Source: Symbiodinium natans
Taxonomy: Eukaryota; Sar; Dinophyceae; Suessiales; Symbiodiniaceae
Direction of reading: 5' to 3'
NCBI GenBank assembly: GCA_905221605.1
Contig: CAJNDS010002298.1
Location: 181,085-245,084, forward strand
DNA: 64,000 bases
Numbering within the stretch: position 1 is the first letter of the stretch; every line of letters starts with the position of its first letter. The notes under the pieces were generated by a model. It saw only the letters and a program-made list of their open reading frames with translations, did no database searches and was not told the DNA's origin. This document shows, piece after piece, positions 44,466 through 56,090 of the stretch. The position numbers and the translations under genes were made by a program.

Positions 44466-45252
44466 ACTTGTCAGGTTCGCAGACTCTCTGGTGAGCCCTT
44501 CGTTTCATTACACAGCCGCCTGGCAGCACTTTCTGTTGCTCAGTGGCCAAGGCGCAGAACACCACTTGTAACTTACTTGTAACTTGCTGTGCTGAGAGAC
44601 CTAACTACTTGGAATGGCCCGTGTGTCTTGCCAAGAGACTGGTTTGCAGACTTGGCAAACTGATGGGCAAGCTTCTCAAACTTTTCGGAATCACGACACT
44701 GCGTGTGTTGCCTGATGGCTGCAGCGCAAATCAGAACTGTGAGAACTTGATGCTGTTAGGCTGTTAGGGTTCTGGGGTTTAGGGTCAAGCTGTACTTGTG
44801 CTGCAGTTGCCTCTCGGTTGGCTGCGGCTTTGATGCAGCACGCTTGCCTTGCGATGCTCGAGACGAGAAGCGGACAGGAGCTGCCATGGTGTGCCACTCT
44901 GATCACTCTGATCTCTGAGATCCTTCCAAGCCCTAAAACCCGAAGCGTCAACCTGAAGCCTGAGCCCACAACTCCAAACACATCGCGTCAAGCACAGGAC
45001 CGCATGGAAAAACCACTTCAATGCCACGGAGCTTGGAGCGCTCGTCTCGGGCACGCTGCCGGAACTTCCTGAGACTTTCGGAGAAAGGCTGAACTCTTCG
45101 AAAGCCGGGGTTTGGAGGGGTTGTTAGAGTTTGGAGTGGACTTGCCGACAGACATAGTGAAAGCTGGACAAAGACCCTGCATCTGAGACGTGATGTGCGC
45201 CAAAATCTCAGGCGGCGACGGGACGGCGCGTCGCTGACCGATGAATTCCTGA

Positions 45253-46089
45253 TTAGTTGAGAGCAGCCCAAGGAACCAAAAGGGCCCCAAAGTACGAAGC
45301 AATTGAGCTGCAAAGGCTCCCAGATGCTCCCCCAGTCAGCCTGCTCAGTTCTCCCATTGATGGCGCTGTGCCCGTTAGGGTCTCGATCTTTTTCTTCTTC
45401 TTTTTGGCCGGCTTCTTCTTTCTCTTGCTGACCTTCGCACTGAACTGATGAGCAACGCAGACATTCACATAAAATGGCATGAAGACAGATGAAGACAAGC
45501 AGCACTGGCTGCTTCACCAAGAACATCTGGAAACGATTCGGCAATGTCTGCCTGCGTCGGGTTGGAGCGGATTGTTCAAGCCAGCACAACAACTGCTGGC
45601 TTGGTGTGCATTAAGTCTTGAAGTGCCTCTAACCTGTTGCGTGCGAGAACATGGCCCTCTTGAGCCTCCGGGGAATCTGCAATCGAGCTCATGCGGTCAA
45701 CGCTGTCTGCCACCGTGGAGAGAGCCACAGAATCCTTCGGAGCAGCTGGCACTGACAGCTGACCCGCAGCAACCCACAACCATCTCTGGGATCTTGTTCC
45801 TTCCTAAGCTGCAAAGTACACAATGCAATCGAGATGAATCGAGATCTATGGACTCGTGGCTCCCAACCCCTGCGTCCTGCGAGCAGTCCAGGTCCAAAGA
45901 AGGGTGGTCTTTTCCGCTTTTCTCTTCAACTGGCGCGTCGATATCCTGTTCGAACCTCTTTGCCGGCTCCAAACTCAAACTTGCCTCTTCAAGGGTGTCT
46001 GAGGGCTCCAGGTCCGTGCTCGAAATTCCGAGCTCGAAAGGCTCTAGGCTCTGCTGAACATGTTCGTCATGTCCGGGCAACTCTTGCAT
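45253..46089 (-). CDS. Candidate exons: acidic exon and Lys-rich exon, orphan
   Basis: The upstream part (about 45850-46089, ATG at 46089) is acidic: MQELPGHDEHVQQSLEPFEL, SDTLEEASLSLEPAKRFEQD, HESIDLDSS. The downstream part (45253-45448) starts after a CATCAG acceptor-like site and reads FSAKVSKRKKKPAKKKKKKI then GELSRLTGGASGSLCSSIAS. A poly-Lys nuclear-type stretch next to an acidic exon would suit a nuclear protein. Joints and order are not proven. Confidence 0.35.
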
Positions 46090-46667
46090 ACTTCTGGACC
46101 TCCTGTCGTCATCGGCTGTGGACTTATCTTCGCCTCAGTAGTCTCACTTCTTCAAAGGTTCAAGGGTATTGTCGAGGACGCAAATGCAGACTTATGTTTC
46201 TCAGAACTGTGCTCCAGAAATAAACTGATATGACGAGAGCAGCAGCGCAGGGCCGCTGGCCATGGACGAGTCTTGCAGAATGTCTTTCAGCACGTCTGTC
46301 TGAGATTTTCGGAGCGTCTCAAAGTGCTTTAGGATCTAACATCGCTCAGGATCTGCAGTTCGAGAGGCGGCCGGTAGGAGCCGCCGCCTCTGCGCTCGTG
46401 GTGCTCGTAGGTTGCGCGGACGACCTGAGGCACCCGCTTTTCAGAGGCACCCATGGATATGCTTCCTTTACATGATGGTACATGATGGTACTCTGGTTCC
46501 TTCAGCTACTTGATTGGCCAAGGCGCGTGTCCTGATTGTCCTGGCCGGTCGTTGGCGAGCTACAGGAGCTCGGCGTCATACACCTTCGGGCTCAAGCTGT
46601 TTTTGCAGGCTGTTCTGGTGAAATTGACTCTAAGCACTAACTGAACATAACTTAACTTAACGACACC

Positions 46668-48457
46668 CTACGCCACAACTGTCAATGTTGCCATGTGCTG
46701 GCCAAGCATCATGCTTGTGTCGACGTTCCAGAGGTCCTCGCCATCTGAATCTGAATCGTTGGCGATGTCGGCCCATCTTCGGCGTGAGGATTTCGAATCA
46801 AACCGGCTGACCTGAGATGCAAATAGGATTGGGGTGTCGGGCTTCGGGTTTTGGAGTTGGCACGGCGATGCACGACGTACAAATCTAAACGGGTGCAACA
46901 AACCCGGCGTCTGCAGACTGGGAACCTCCTCACTCTCTGCCGCCTTCGTGGCGACTGGAGAACTCGGAGGATCGCCCGGGGGATCGCCCGGGGGATCGCC
47001 CGGGGGATCGCCCTGGGGACCGTCCTTGGGACCGTCCTTGGGATCGCCCTGCTTGCCCTTGTTGTGACGCTCGTCGGGACAGGGACTAGCCGTACTGGGG
47101 CCGTTCGCTGGAGCCTTCTCCTGTTCATGCCAAACATGCAACCCAAAACGAGGCTTCCAGCGCATGCAAGTCAAGAGCCTGGTTCACAGCTCTGTGCGCT
47201 CGGGGACGAGCAGCAAAATCCTTGGGTCAGAGGTAAGATGCTACTTGATGCTACTCGGTCTAGGATCACGGGGTGCAGCTGAGGCCACTATGTCAGGAAA
47301 GTCAGGCATGGACCCCCGAGCCCTGAAAAGTCCAGAGCAACACTCCTTTATTTTGATCGTCTGCGGCTTGGGAGCTGTGTAAGGTGTGTCTGGCTGCGGC
47401 GCCATCTTTGGAGCTGCCGCAGGCGGCGGAGGAAGAGCTTGAAAGCTGCACATCGAGATCTTGGCCGCGAGATCTTCCCAACAACATCGCAAAACATTCG
47501 CAAACATTGTGAACTGATATGAACTGATTGTAAAGATTGAAAGATGCATGGCAATGCATGAGACCAGCTCTTGGGGCTCGTGCATTCGGAGGCTGCGACG
47601 GCGCTGCTATGGGTGGCCCATGACAAGATTTCATCAGCGGCGCCACGACTGGTGGCTGCACCAGCGCTGGTGCCGCGGGCGGCGCGAAGCGAAGCTGTGG
47701 ATGCTGTGGCACCTCTGGAGTCGGCGGCGCCGTGCTGAAAAACCTCTCGAACACAGCGCCGTGGGAGGAGATCAGGATGAATCGAACACGAACAAAACAC
47801 TGGAGGAACACTCCCGGGCCCGTCCCCAAAACTACAATCCCAAGCATACTCACTTGGAGGTGCCCGTTGGCAACTGGAAGGTACTCGAGCCAGAGCAATT
47901 CATGGTCAGACATTGAACCAGTGCTGTCCGAGCAGCACACTCGTGCCTCGGTAGATCAAGGTTGACCCACAATCTGTCACATTCTCTTGGGGTCAGACTT
48001 TTACTGTCTTTTACTGTGGCTTTCATGGTGCTCAGCGGGAAGTGCCCTCCACGTGCGGCATGGGCTGCCCAAGCCGGCAAGAGGACTCGTCTCCAATTGT
48101 CTGGGCCAGCTCAGGGCTGGTGACATCTCCCCAACCTGAAAGACATGTACAGGCACCATGATTTCGACATGACAACGGCCCTCCACAAAACTAGACACCT
48201 AATCGGCCTGCTGAACTGGAGGCCTGCAGCTCGCACTTCTGCTGAATGAGTTTCTGTTCACGTGTGTCGAGGCATCTGTCTTGCAGATCCCGAACCAACA
48301 GCTCTGCAAGTTTCATCGGGCTTTGCAGCTTCGCCTTAAAGTGATTCCGAGCAGCATGAGCAGCAAGTGGCGGCAGGTGGCTGCCTTGCTGCATATGATA
48401 TCCCTGCGGAGACGGGCTTGATGGAACAATACCTGCAACACTGCGATTGGCTGCCAA
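46668..48457 (-). CDS. Candidate multi-exon Pro-rich protein with GDPP repeats
   Basis: Several minus-strand exon-like pieces lie in series. 48191-about 48430: HMQQGSHLPPLAAHAARNHF and KLAELLVRDLQDRCLDTREQ. 47850-about 47940: SDHELLWLEYLPVANGHLQ, ending at a perfect GTGAGT donor (47849). About 47590-47745: after TTTTTCAG, PPTPEVPQHPQLRFAPPAAP. About 47280-47460: QALPPPPAAAPKMAPQPDTP. 46668-about 47120: a (GDPP)n/GDPKDGPKDG repeat coded by a 12-bp minisatellite at 46970-47055, then a C-terminus with RRRWADIANDSDSDGEDLWN. The acidic WAD-x-x-D-S-D end is one I associate loosely with dinoflagellate RNA-binding proteins. Low complexity suggests a disordered scaffold. Phases between exons are not all consistent, so some pieces may belong to separate genes. 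Confidence 0.4.
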
Positions 48458-49270
48458 TCATTTCATCCTACGGTCTCCTGTTCATACATCACACTATCAC
48501 ACTTCCCCAGACTCATCCAAGCCTGCTGACGCCCCCCACGGGCTTGATGTGGGGCTCACCCCTGTCAGGTCTTCTTGCGACCGTCCAGAAGAGCCCTTGA
48601 GTCGACCTCCGTCTCCGAAGATATACATGGCTCGAATTCGCCTGAAGAGAGAGGTCCCTGCCAAAACCCCCGTCTGGCACTGCTTCGTACTTTTACCCGG
48701 CAGGGACCCCTCTCAGTTGGGGTTTCTTCCCTCCTAAAGCTTTCGCCGCCGTCTTGAGCCTCTCTAAATCCAAGTGACAGCTCGCTGCTCCTTGATCTGC
48801 CTTCACTAAGAGAATACTCTGTGCCACTCTGTGCTTCCGCAGTTTCATCTCGACCTGGACCTCGAATCCAGGCGGTCCTGCAAACTCGATTGGCCTTGCG
48901 AATCTCCTGTGGCAAGCGGCAAGGCGGCAAGCGCTGTCCATGTCTGCAAGCGACCGCAAGTGCCACACGTGCCGACATGTTCATTTTCGGGGCCTCGGGA
49001 TCATCCTCTACCAGGATTCCCTGACTGGACTTCAAACCTGGTGCGTGGAAGACGTGGACACCCTCATGGACAGCCGACAGTGCAGCCGTTGAGTGATTTT
49101 ATACCCAACATCGGGCCTTTCTGCTGCAGGAGCTTCACCATCAACTGATCTTTGGAGCGCCACTCTGCCTGCACAGGGCAGAGCGATCACGCGCAAGGGC
49201 CCTTGTATCCTGCTGCAAGCAGCGCTCCGTTCAGGCTCTTGAGTCCCTTGAACTCCATGATGTTTCTTAA

Positions 49271-49489
49271 TTAAGGCCCAGTCCATCCCCGTCCCACGGT
49301 CGCCTGCCAGGTTTCGCCCAGGAACTGGGGGGCCAACTCGGGTGGATTGGTGATCGCCTGGTTCAGACTGAGCTCTCTGCGATGGAGATACGCAAAGATA
49401 TGTGCTGCCAAAGCTGAGCCTCGCTCTGTCCTTATCACATGCAGGATGTTGTCGCACTCAAGTATATACCGTTTTTGCATCACTTTCAC
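49271..49489 (-). CDS. Candidate exon, orphan
   Basis: Minus-strand frame reading YILECDNILHVIRTERGSAL, AAHIFAYLHRRELSLNQAIT and NPPELAPQFLGETWQATVG. It has good protein character and a stop at 49271. It could be a remnant of a larger gene or retroelement; I could not place it in a family. Confidence 0.3.
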   Translation of the reverse strand: MKVMQKRYILECDNILHVIRTERGSALAAHIFAYLHRRELSLNQAITNPPELAPQFLGETWQATVGRGWTGP

Positions 49490-49659
49490 CGCCGGGAGCC
49501 CCTCGTGGCCCCATGCAATACTGCAAACAACGAAATCGAGCCGTAAGAACGCAAACGCTCGAGCAGCGCTCCCCGCCAGTCACGTTTACAGCGTGAGTTC
49601 GGGTGTTTGGGAGTTGCCGAGGGCTTTGGAGTTGATGGTGGAAGGTTTTACGGAATGTT

Positions 49660-52600
49660 AACGCTCAGAGTTTGGGGGGCTACAACCTGATACCACGCTC
49701 ACAGCCTGCACACATGGGCCCTCTGGAACTTTCTTGCGTGGGTGCATGGACGCGCGGAAAAACTGATCTCAGACTTTAGAAACTTAGAAAGCTCCAAATC
49801 GCTGACTTTGAGGGACTTCGGCGACGGGGATGCCTTATAGTTGCAAGTGAGAAAAGGTGAGCCCATGCAGTTCTCGCGGACAGTTGAGAGAGGGAAAACC
49901 GTGCACTCTTTGCGTTCAAGCTAGAAGAGCTGTGTGATGTGTCTTCTTTCAAATCAGTATCAGCAGACTTATTGCAGGAACTCTTGGGAAAAGTGGCACT
50001 GTCTTGCTCTTCCTCTTTGACTCTTTGCTGTTCTTAGAGGACTTACGGCATAGGTTTTTGTGCAGCAATTTTTGACACGAGCTGACGCGCCGAGCATGCA
50101 GCTCCTACCGAGCTCGTCCGAGATGCCGACGTTGGATTCCGCCAGCGTTGGTTGGAGATTAGTCAATTCTCACATCTCTCACAATTTTAGATGGGTTCTT
50201 CATCTGCATTTACTACTTGCTGGGTTTGACCGATCGTGTCGGTGGCATGCGGTGGAAGGCAAGACGGGAGGCCGTCTCTCCACGACAGAGCCATCGAACA
50301 CCCACAGGGAAAACGTGGGGAAGGAGAAGGGTCTCGTGATCAACTCGATGTGCATGGAGGTTTTTCTATTTCAGTCATTCCGAACAATCTATAAGCCTTG
50401 GGCCATTTCGCGAAAAGGAAACCATTCGTGGAATGCACCCGGTGAGCTCTGCGTTCAAGGACGCTGATGATGACACAGACTGATCCTGTGTACAGCGAGG
50501 GGTGCCATCAAAGCAACAGCAGAACAAAACACAAACGAGAAATGCACTGCATTTTGACTCCGACGGTCTACATTCAGTTTGTCAGCAGACCTGTTGCAGG
50601 AGAAAATTGGGGAGGGCCTGACTGAAGCAAGGGGCATGAACGCGGGGGGTCGTGACTTCCCGTCCCTGGAGGGGACCTGAAGCAGGGGGGAGTGAGGGCA
50701 AGGCCGAACGGGCACGAAAATGACGGCTTGGTCTGTTCAGAATTTTCAGAGGAGACCTGAACAGTTTTGGGCGGGAGAAGCTGTGTGATGTGTGAGCACG
50801 GCCTGCTTGTCAAAGGGTGAAGTGCCGTAGGTGACACCAATGTGACCGTAGACCTGCCGCGGCTGGCAAGTGCTTCCAGCCAAAAGGCCATGATAGCACG
50901 ACAAATATCGTCAAGTGCACCGCAGCACTACTTTTGTAAAAGCTGCGCCAGGGCTTGAGTCGGTTTGAGGACAAGCCTGATCTCTGTGGCACAACGTCAT
51001 CAGTCCAGCCTGAGTAAAGTATGATCGAAGACCCAGCTGATGGAGGCAGAACTGCACGGGGCCGACAAAGCCCTGCGACTGGAGCGGTCTGCTGCGGTAC
51101 TTCCGGAAATTTGTAGCGTGCCCTTGCCTTGGTGCAGATCACCATCTCGGCATCCTCCTTCTGGAGGCTTTGCAGCATCTTGCGAACCTTGTGATGCACT
51201 CATAGCGACTGTGACGTGATGCGCAGGAGCCACAAGTAGCATGTCGCATGCCAGCCTCCTCCACGCGAGCATTCCCGCCGAAAGCCGTACAAGGAAAGCC
51301 ACCCTGACCAAAGGCAGGCGCGGTTGACATGTGGCTCACGCCGCAGGGAGCACGAAGGAAGTACACACCAAAGTACACACCCGTGCACGAACTCCCATAT
51401 GCAATAACTTGACGAGTTTACAAACAGTTTAGCGTGTGGCATGTCATGAAGAATGGAACCCGCACTAGGCGCAATCTTCGAACACAAGAAGAATGTTTAC
51501 AGTTCATGCCGTCAGGCGGATGGGCCCACCGAAGACCATACATTTGTCTGACCAGTCTCCGTTGACTACGCTGCCCCACCTGGGAGGCAAACTCACCAGC
51601 GCTCAGCTCCTCAATCCGCGCAACCTAGGTGGCACGGGCCCCATCGCTGCGTGAGGCACAGTTCTTACCATGGCCTGCCCGAGCTCGCTCGTTGCGTACG
51701 GCTTCGGGATGTTGGCACAAACTCCGTCCTGCCGGCCCAGACAACACTCACAATGTTCAGTGTGGATGTTTAGAGCTGGGGATGCTTGCGAATGTGTTTA
51801 TGATGCTGACAAAGCAACATGTGGCCTGTTTCCAGCCAGCAAGCGACTTGAACACATGAAACACCTTCAGCAGAGAGTGGAGCGGGTGGGTGGGTGTAAG
51901 TCGACAGATTGTGAGAGAAGTCCACGTATTCACCCGCGTTCAAAAAGTCGAAACAGTTGATGCTCTCCCAACCTCCAAAGCCCAACTTCCACAATGCGGT
52001 TCATCGACTCAACATCAACAACAAAACCAACAGCAACAAGCAACAAGCAACAAACAAAAAACACAAACAACAATCAACAAGCAATAGAAACAGGCAACAG
52101 GCAACAGGCCACAGGCAACAAGCAACCATCACCACACACCACCACAACAACCTCCGCAACAACCTCCACCACCACCACCGCCACCACAACAACCTCAACA
52201 ACCACAACAACCTCGACAACCTCGACAACCTCAACAACCACAACATTGTGGCATCTTCAGCACCACCGCAGCAACTAGGCAACCCCTGCCCCGACCCTAC
52301 ATCACCACCAGCAAAGAGAAGAACAGCGTTATCGCCGCTGAGGCACTGTAAGGGTCTGATCGAAGTCAAACATGTAAAGCCTGCCGTGGGCCAAAGATAG
52401 TGAGAAGAGAGAAGTGAGAAGTCCACCCATGAGCATATGGATAAATCAGGCTCGCCTGACAGGCTCCGCTGCACCAGCCTAGCATGTCAAAGAATCGGAA
52501 TTTCGCAGGTGCCACCCTTCCCATCAAGGCTCCGTGACCTCGCCTTCCACATGCGGATGTGTAGCCAGGAGGCAAAAGCAACATGGATGCAGTTGCAGCA

Positions 52601-53310
52601 GTCCCGACTTGTGTCTCCACTGCGACAAGCTTCGAAGAGATTTGGAGCTTTTCTCTGGTCTCAGACTTTTCTGTCACACGGTCACAGGTTTGTCTGTTGT
52701 GACGATGCAGAGACTTCTGTGTGTGAGTGTGTGTGTGTGTGTGCAGGCTCCGTTTTGGCACCTGAGCAAAAGCTGACGTGCATGGCCGTGCTCCATCATG
52801 CCTGTAACATTCTGTGAACTCTGTAACGTTGTGCACGCTTCCATGAACTACACTTTTCATCTTGCCCGAGCGGATTGCCCGAAGGCCGACAGGTTCAACC
52901 CAGGAACTGCCAGGCGCAGGCGGTTCAACGCCTCCAGAGAAGAGTCAACGCAGTCAATGCACTGACATTCCAGCACGAAGCTCCAGGCACGCAGGGTCGA
53001 CATCGGTCGACCGAACAAGCGCTCTTCAACACGGCAGTGTGTTCCACTTAATTATCGCAGCACATCTCTCTCCAGTACATGCTGCACACATATGAATACG
53101 GAGCCTGTGGCGAGATGTGGTTGAAGCTGACCTCGAGGCTCACAGTATGGTCATGTGGTGCCATTGAGACTTCATCTGCACGCTTCATGCCCATGCCGCC
53201 AGAGGGCTCTCAAGGTGCGCAGGGCCGGACAGCTTGGTAGAGCTCGCGCCAAGGCTGCTGCACCCGAGTCGCCGAAGCCTCTAGACAGAGTGCTATTGAG
53301 GCTATTGAGT
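49660..53310. other. Gene-poor stretch
   Basis: No coding region could be supported. The only clear element is the CAA/ACC-rich repeat at 52010-52265. Short open frames on both strands overlap each other and lack protein character. Confidence 0.45.
52010..52265 (+). repeat. CAA/CAACC/ACC-rich simple-repeat tract
   Basis: An imperfect tract of CAA, CAACAAC, CAACCTC and CACCAC units. Read on the plus strand it gives Thr/Ser/Asn/Gln-rich translations. The complementary TTG/GTT form is a simple repeat type reported as abundant in some dinoflagellate genomes. No gene is inferred. Confidence 0.9.
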
Positions 53311-53314
53311 TGCT

Positions 53315-54571
53315 TCAGTTCTCTACTAGCGGTCTAGCCAAGAGGCAGTTTTCGCTCAGCGAGAGCAGGCGCAGGTGTGCAGAATCTCTGAAGCGTCCAG
53401 CAATTGCTCGTATCCCTATGTCACCTATACCGTTGTCATCGAGCTGCAGCTCCTCGATGAAGGAAGTCAAAGTACTTGCCAGGAGGCTGGCTGCGGCGCT
53501 TCCCATCTGATTCTCATTCAAGCACAAGCTTTGCAGGCTGGGGCATTGTGGTAGAACTGTGGCCAATGTTTGGAGGCTGTCTCCCAAGCCGAGCTTGGCT
53601 GCCCGCAAGGTGGACAGCTTCTCGCAGCGTGGCAGCTCTGAGGCCAAGGCAGAAAAGCCGAGCTCTCCAAAGCTGTTTCCACTGATGTAGAGCTGCCGAA
53701 GCTCAGGGAGATTGCAAAGGGCATTGGCCAAGCAAGTGGCCCCTGCATCACCAATGATGTTGTGAGAAATGTCCAGGATTTGCAGCGTGCCGGGCAAGTG
53801 CGTTGCTATGGCTTCCATGCCGACATCGGTGATCTTGTTGTCTGCTAAAACCAGCTTCACAAGATGCTGGCTGTGAACGAGCACCTCGGCAAGCCGCAGC
53901 GCGTTAAAGTCATCCCAACCACGGCTTGAGAAGTCCAGCCACTCTTGCAAGCCAAGGATTGACGTGAAGGCCTTGTGGTAGAGCCTTTGCGACAGGGCCA
54001 CCATGTGTGAATGTTCGAAGGCTTTGCTTTCGATCAGCAGGTTGAAAGCACTGGGAGTAGCAGGAGGGCTTCCACGGCATCCAGATGGCGGCGGACGCGG
54101 AAACGAGGACTCTATGGCTTCACTAGCTTCCACCATAAGAGACTCGGAGCACCCGAGGTTTGCAAGCATTCGCTGAAGGCAGGGCCACACATGTGGAGAG
54201 CTCGAGCTGGGCATGAACCATTTGGTGGTGCTTGGTGATGCATACCATGCGCTCATGTCCTGCAGGCTTCGCTGGTACACGGCTTCTTGATCAGGTGTTC
54301 GGGGATGCTGGTATAGGCTGCACCAGTCCAGAAATACTGCGAATTCCATGTCATGCTCGTGCTCAAGTGATAGTCGTTGGCGATGCTTCTCCACCATCTT
54401 GGCAAGAAGCTCCTGCATCCGGCAGTCAGGATCGGCATGCTCCCCGTCGGGCCAGAAGTGTGACACGACGATCAGTCTGGAAGGTACGTTGCCGGTCAAG
54501 CTGCCAAAATCATTCCAGAAGGCCTGGTAGCGCAGAAAAAAACGGCAGACCACTGTTTTCCCGCCCCACAT
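53315..54571 (-). CDS. NLR-like protein: VSHFW domain plus leucine-rich repeats
   Basis: The frame reads from an ATG at 54571 to a stop at 53315 (about 418 residues); an AG|G site just upstream (near 54583) suggests the exon may begin at an acceptor. The N-terminal domain (about residues 30-160) contains LIVVSHFWPDGEHADPDCRM, then EFAVFLDWCSLYQHPRTPDQ and RSLQDMSAWYASPSTTKWFM. This VSH-x-W ... F-x-D-W-x-S-L-x-Q ... R-T-x-x-E arrangement recalls a domain I associate with many dinoflagellate proteins and looks loosely TIR/HET-like. A Pro/Ser linker follows. About residue 225 onward there are about seven ribonuclease-inhibitor-type LRRs of 27-28 residues (LVKLVLADNKITDVGMEAIA; LQILDISHNIIGDAGATCLA; ELRQLYISGNSFGELGFSAL). 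There is no NACHT/NB-ARC ATPase between them. Recognition or scaffold role inferred. Confidence 0.8.
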   Translation of the reverse strand: MWGGKTVVCRFFLRYQAFWNDFGSLTGNVPSRLIVVSHFWPDGEHADPDCRMQELLAKMVEKHRQRLSLEHEHDMEFAVFLDWCSLYQHPRTPDQEAVYQRSLQDMSAWYASPSTTKWFMPSSSSPHVWPCLQRMLANLGCSESLMVEASEAIESSFPRPPPSGCRGSPPATPSAFNLLIESKAFEHSHMVALSQRLYHKAFTSILGLQEWLDFSSRGWDDFNALRLAEVLVHSQHLVKLVLADNKITDVGMEAIATHLPGTLQILDISHNIIGDAGATCLANALCNLPELRQLYISGNSFGELGFSALASELPRCEKLSTLRAAKLGLGDSLQTLATVLPQCPSLQSLCLNENQMGSAAASLLASTLTSFIEELQLDDNGIGDIGIRAIAGRFRDSAHLRLLSLSENCLLARPLVEN

Positions 54572-54716
54572 ATATCGCCCCACCTGCCTCCGGTGGTAGG
54601 GACTGGCGCCGAGGAAGGGGGTTCACCGGGTCAGCAAGGGAACGCCCGTGGAGCCAGGAGGCTCGCAACAGTGCCACGTGACCCTGTTCGATGGACCTGC
54701 AAGCATGCAGTTTCAA

Positions 54717-56090
54717 GCAGTCGTGGGAGCCATGCGTTGGTGCTCATCATTGTTTGCATCGCTGTGCGGACTCTTACAGTGGCACCTTTGCAAAATGGGC
54801 AGGCCGGCAAAGTCCTCGAAGACGTCCTCCGCCTGCGCAGTCATTGTTGCAATATGTTGAAATCTGCTGCAATACAGATCAAGGCATTGGGTGCACAGTG
54901 CCCACTGCACTGTTTGCGGCTAGCCCTGGCATTCTTCACATGGGCAACGTTCTGAAGGCAGCTGTCTCAAGCGGTGGCCTTCAGTTCACCATCCATATCC
55001 ATATACGGCTCAGCTACAGGCGGGCCATTTGCCCGAGACCTTATGAACTGAACAACTCTTTGGATCAGCTGGCATGCTGGCAAAATGGGTCTCCATTCAG
55101 GCGAGAAGCTCACTGTCCAGGATCTCCTGTCACATCCGAGCATGCCGAACTGGTGCATCTGGCTTGGGTACCTCAATGTACCTCGCCTATCCGACCAGCA
55201 TCCGGGAGCGGACGCACTACTGCCCTCCAAAGAGCTCGCTGCAGCTAGCCATTTGCTCCTTTTGTGTGTGTATTCTTGCTTTACTATGGCATTGCGTGAG
55301 GCAAGCCTGCCTAATTACTCCCCCCCCTTAAGAGCGTGTAGCTTTCCAACGCTCTTTCTCTTCATATTCGCTTCCATGTCACGTACCTTGCATTATCTTG
55401 CCGCCTCGTAGTTTCTTCTGTAAGCACCTGGAAGTGGCGCGCTCGCTGATGCCATGGCCACGTGGCCCCGGCCGAGGCGGGTCGCGTAGCGTCTAGAATT
55501 TCCTCACAACAATGCGCTCCTTCCCGGCTTCTTCAAAGCAGTCACCTGGCTCCACTTCCGCCTTCAGCCATGTAGGACTAAGTTTGAATTTGGTCGGTCC
55601 AACCAGGAGGGTACTAACGAGCAGTGTGATGTCCTTGGCGGGTAAGCATGGTTTTCATGCTTGGCGAAGCTTCAGATTCAAACCAGATTATGACGTGCCT
55701 GGATGGTATTCCGCAAATCTGCAGCTTCCGCCACCAACATTTCGGCCTTCAAGAATGCCTCTCAGGAGTCGCAGCTAGGGGTGGCAACCGGGCGATGCAG
55801 CCCTGCACACCCTGCCTCTTCCAGCTGATTAAGCTCCTATGACTGGCACGAGTTCGGCAAAGAAAGCAACGCAAGTGGCCCAAGTAGAGCTGCACATTTT
55901 TCCATTCAACAGCTTTGTACTTCACCGACCAGCACTGCAGAGAGCACGGCTCGCACGACCACGGTGCCGTACGGTGCCGTACGGTGCCGTACGGCGCTCA
56001 ATCTGGCGGCTCCTTCTCGGGCTCGGCCTTCAAGAAGTGCTCCTGCGATGTCCTGGCCTTCATTCGAACTGATGGTGCGAGCATTGCGAT
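54717..56090. other. No confident gene; one weak plus-strand exon candidate
   Basis: About 55085-55250 on the plus strand reads GLHSGEKLTVQDLLSHPSMP and WLGYLNVPRLSDQH, possibly an exon. The rest has only short overlapping frames. A 10-bp repeat ACGGTGCCGT occurs three times in tandem at 55961-55990. Confidence 0.25.

Noticed and set aside
43191-44571. Long Cys/Val/Ser-rich open frames on the plus strand
   Set aside because: They are translations of (GT)n variants.
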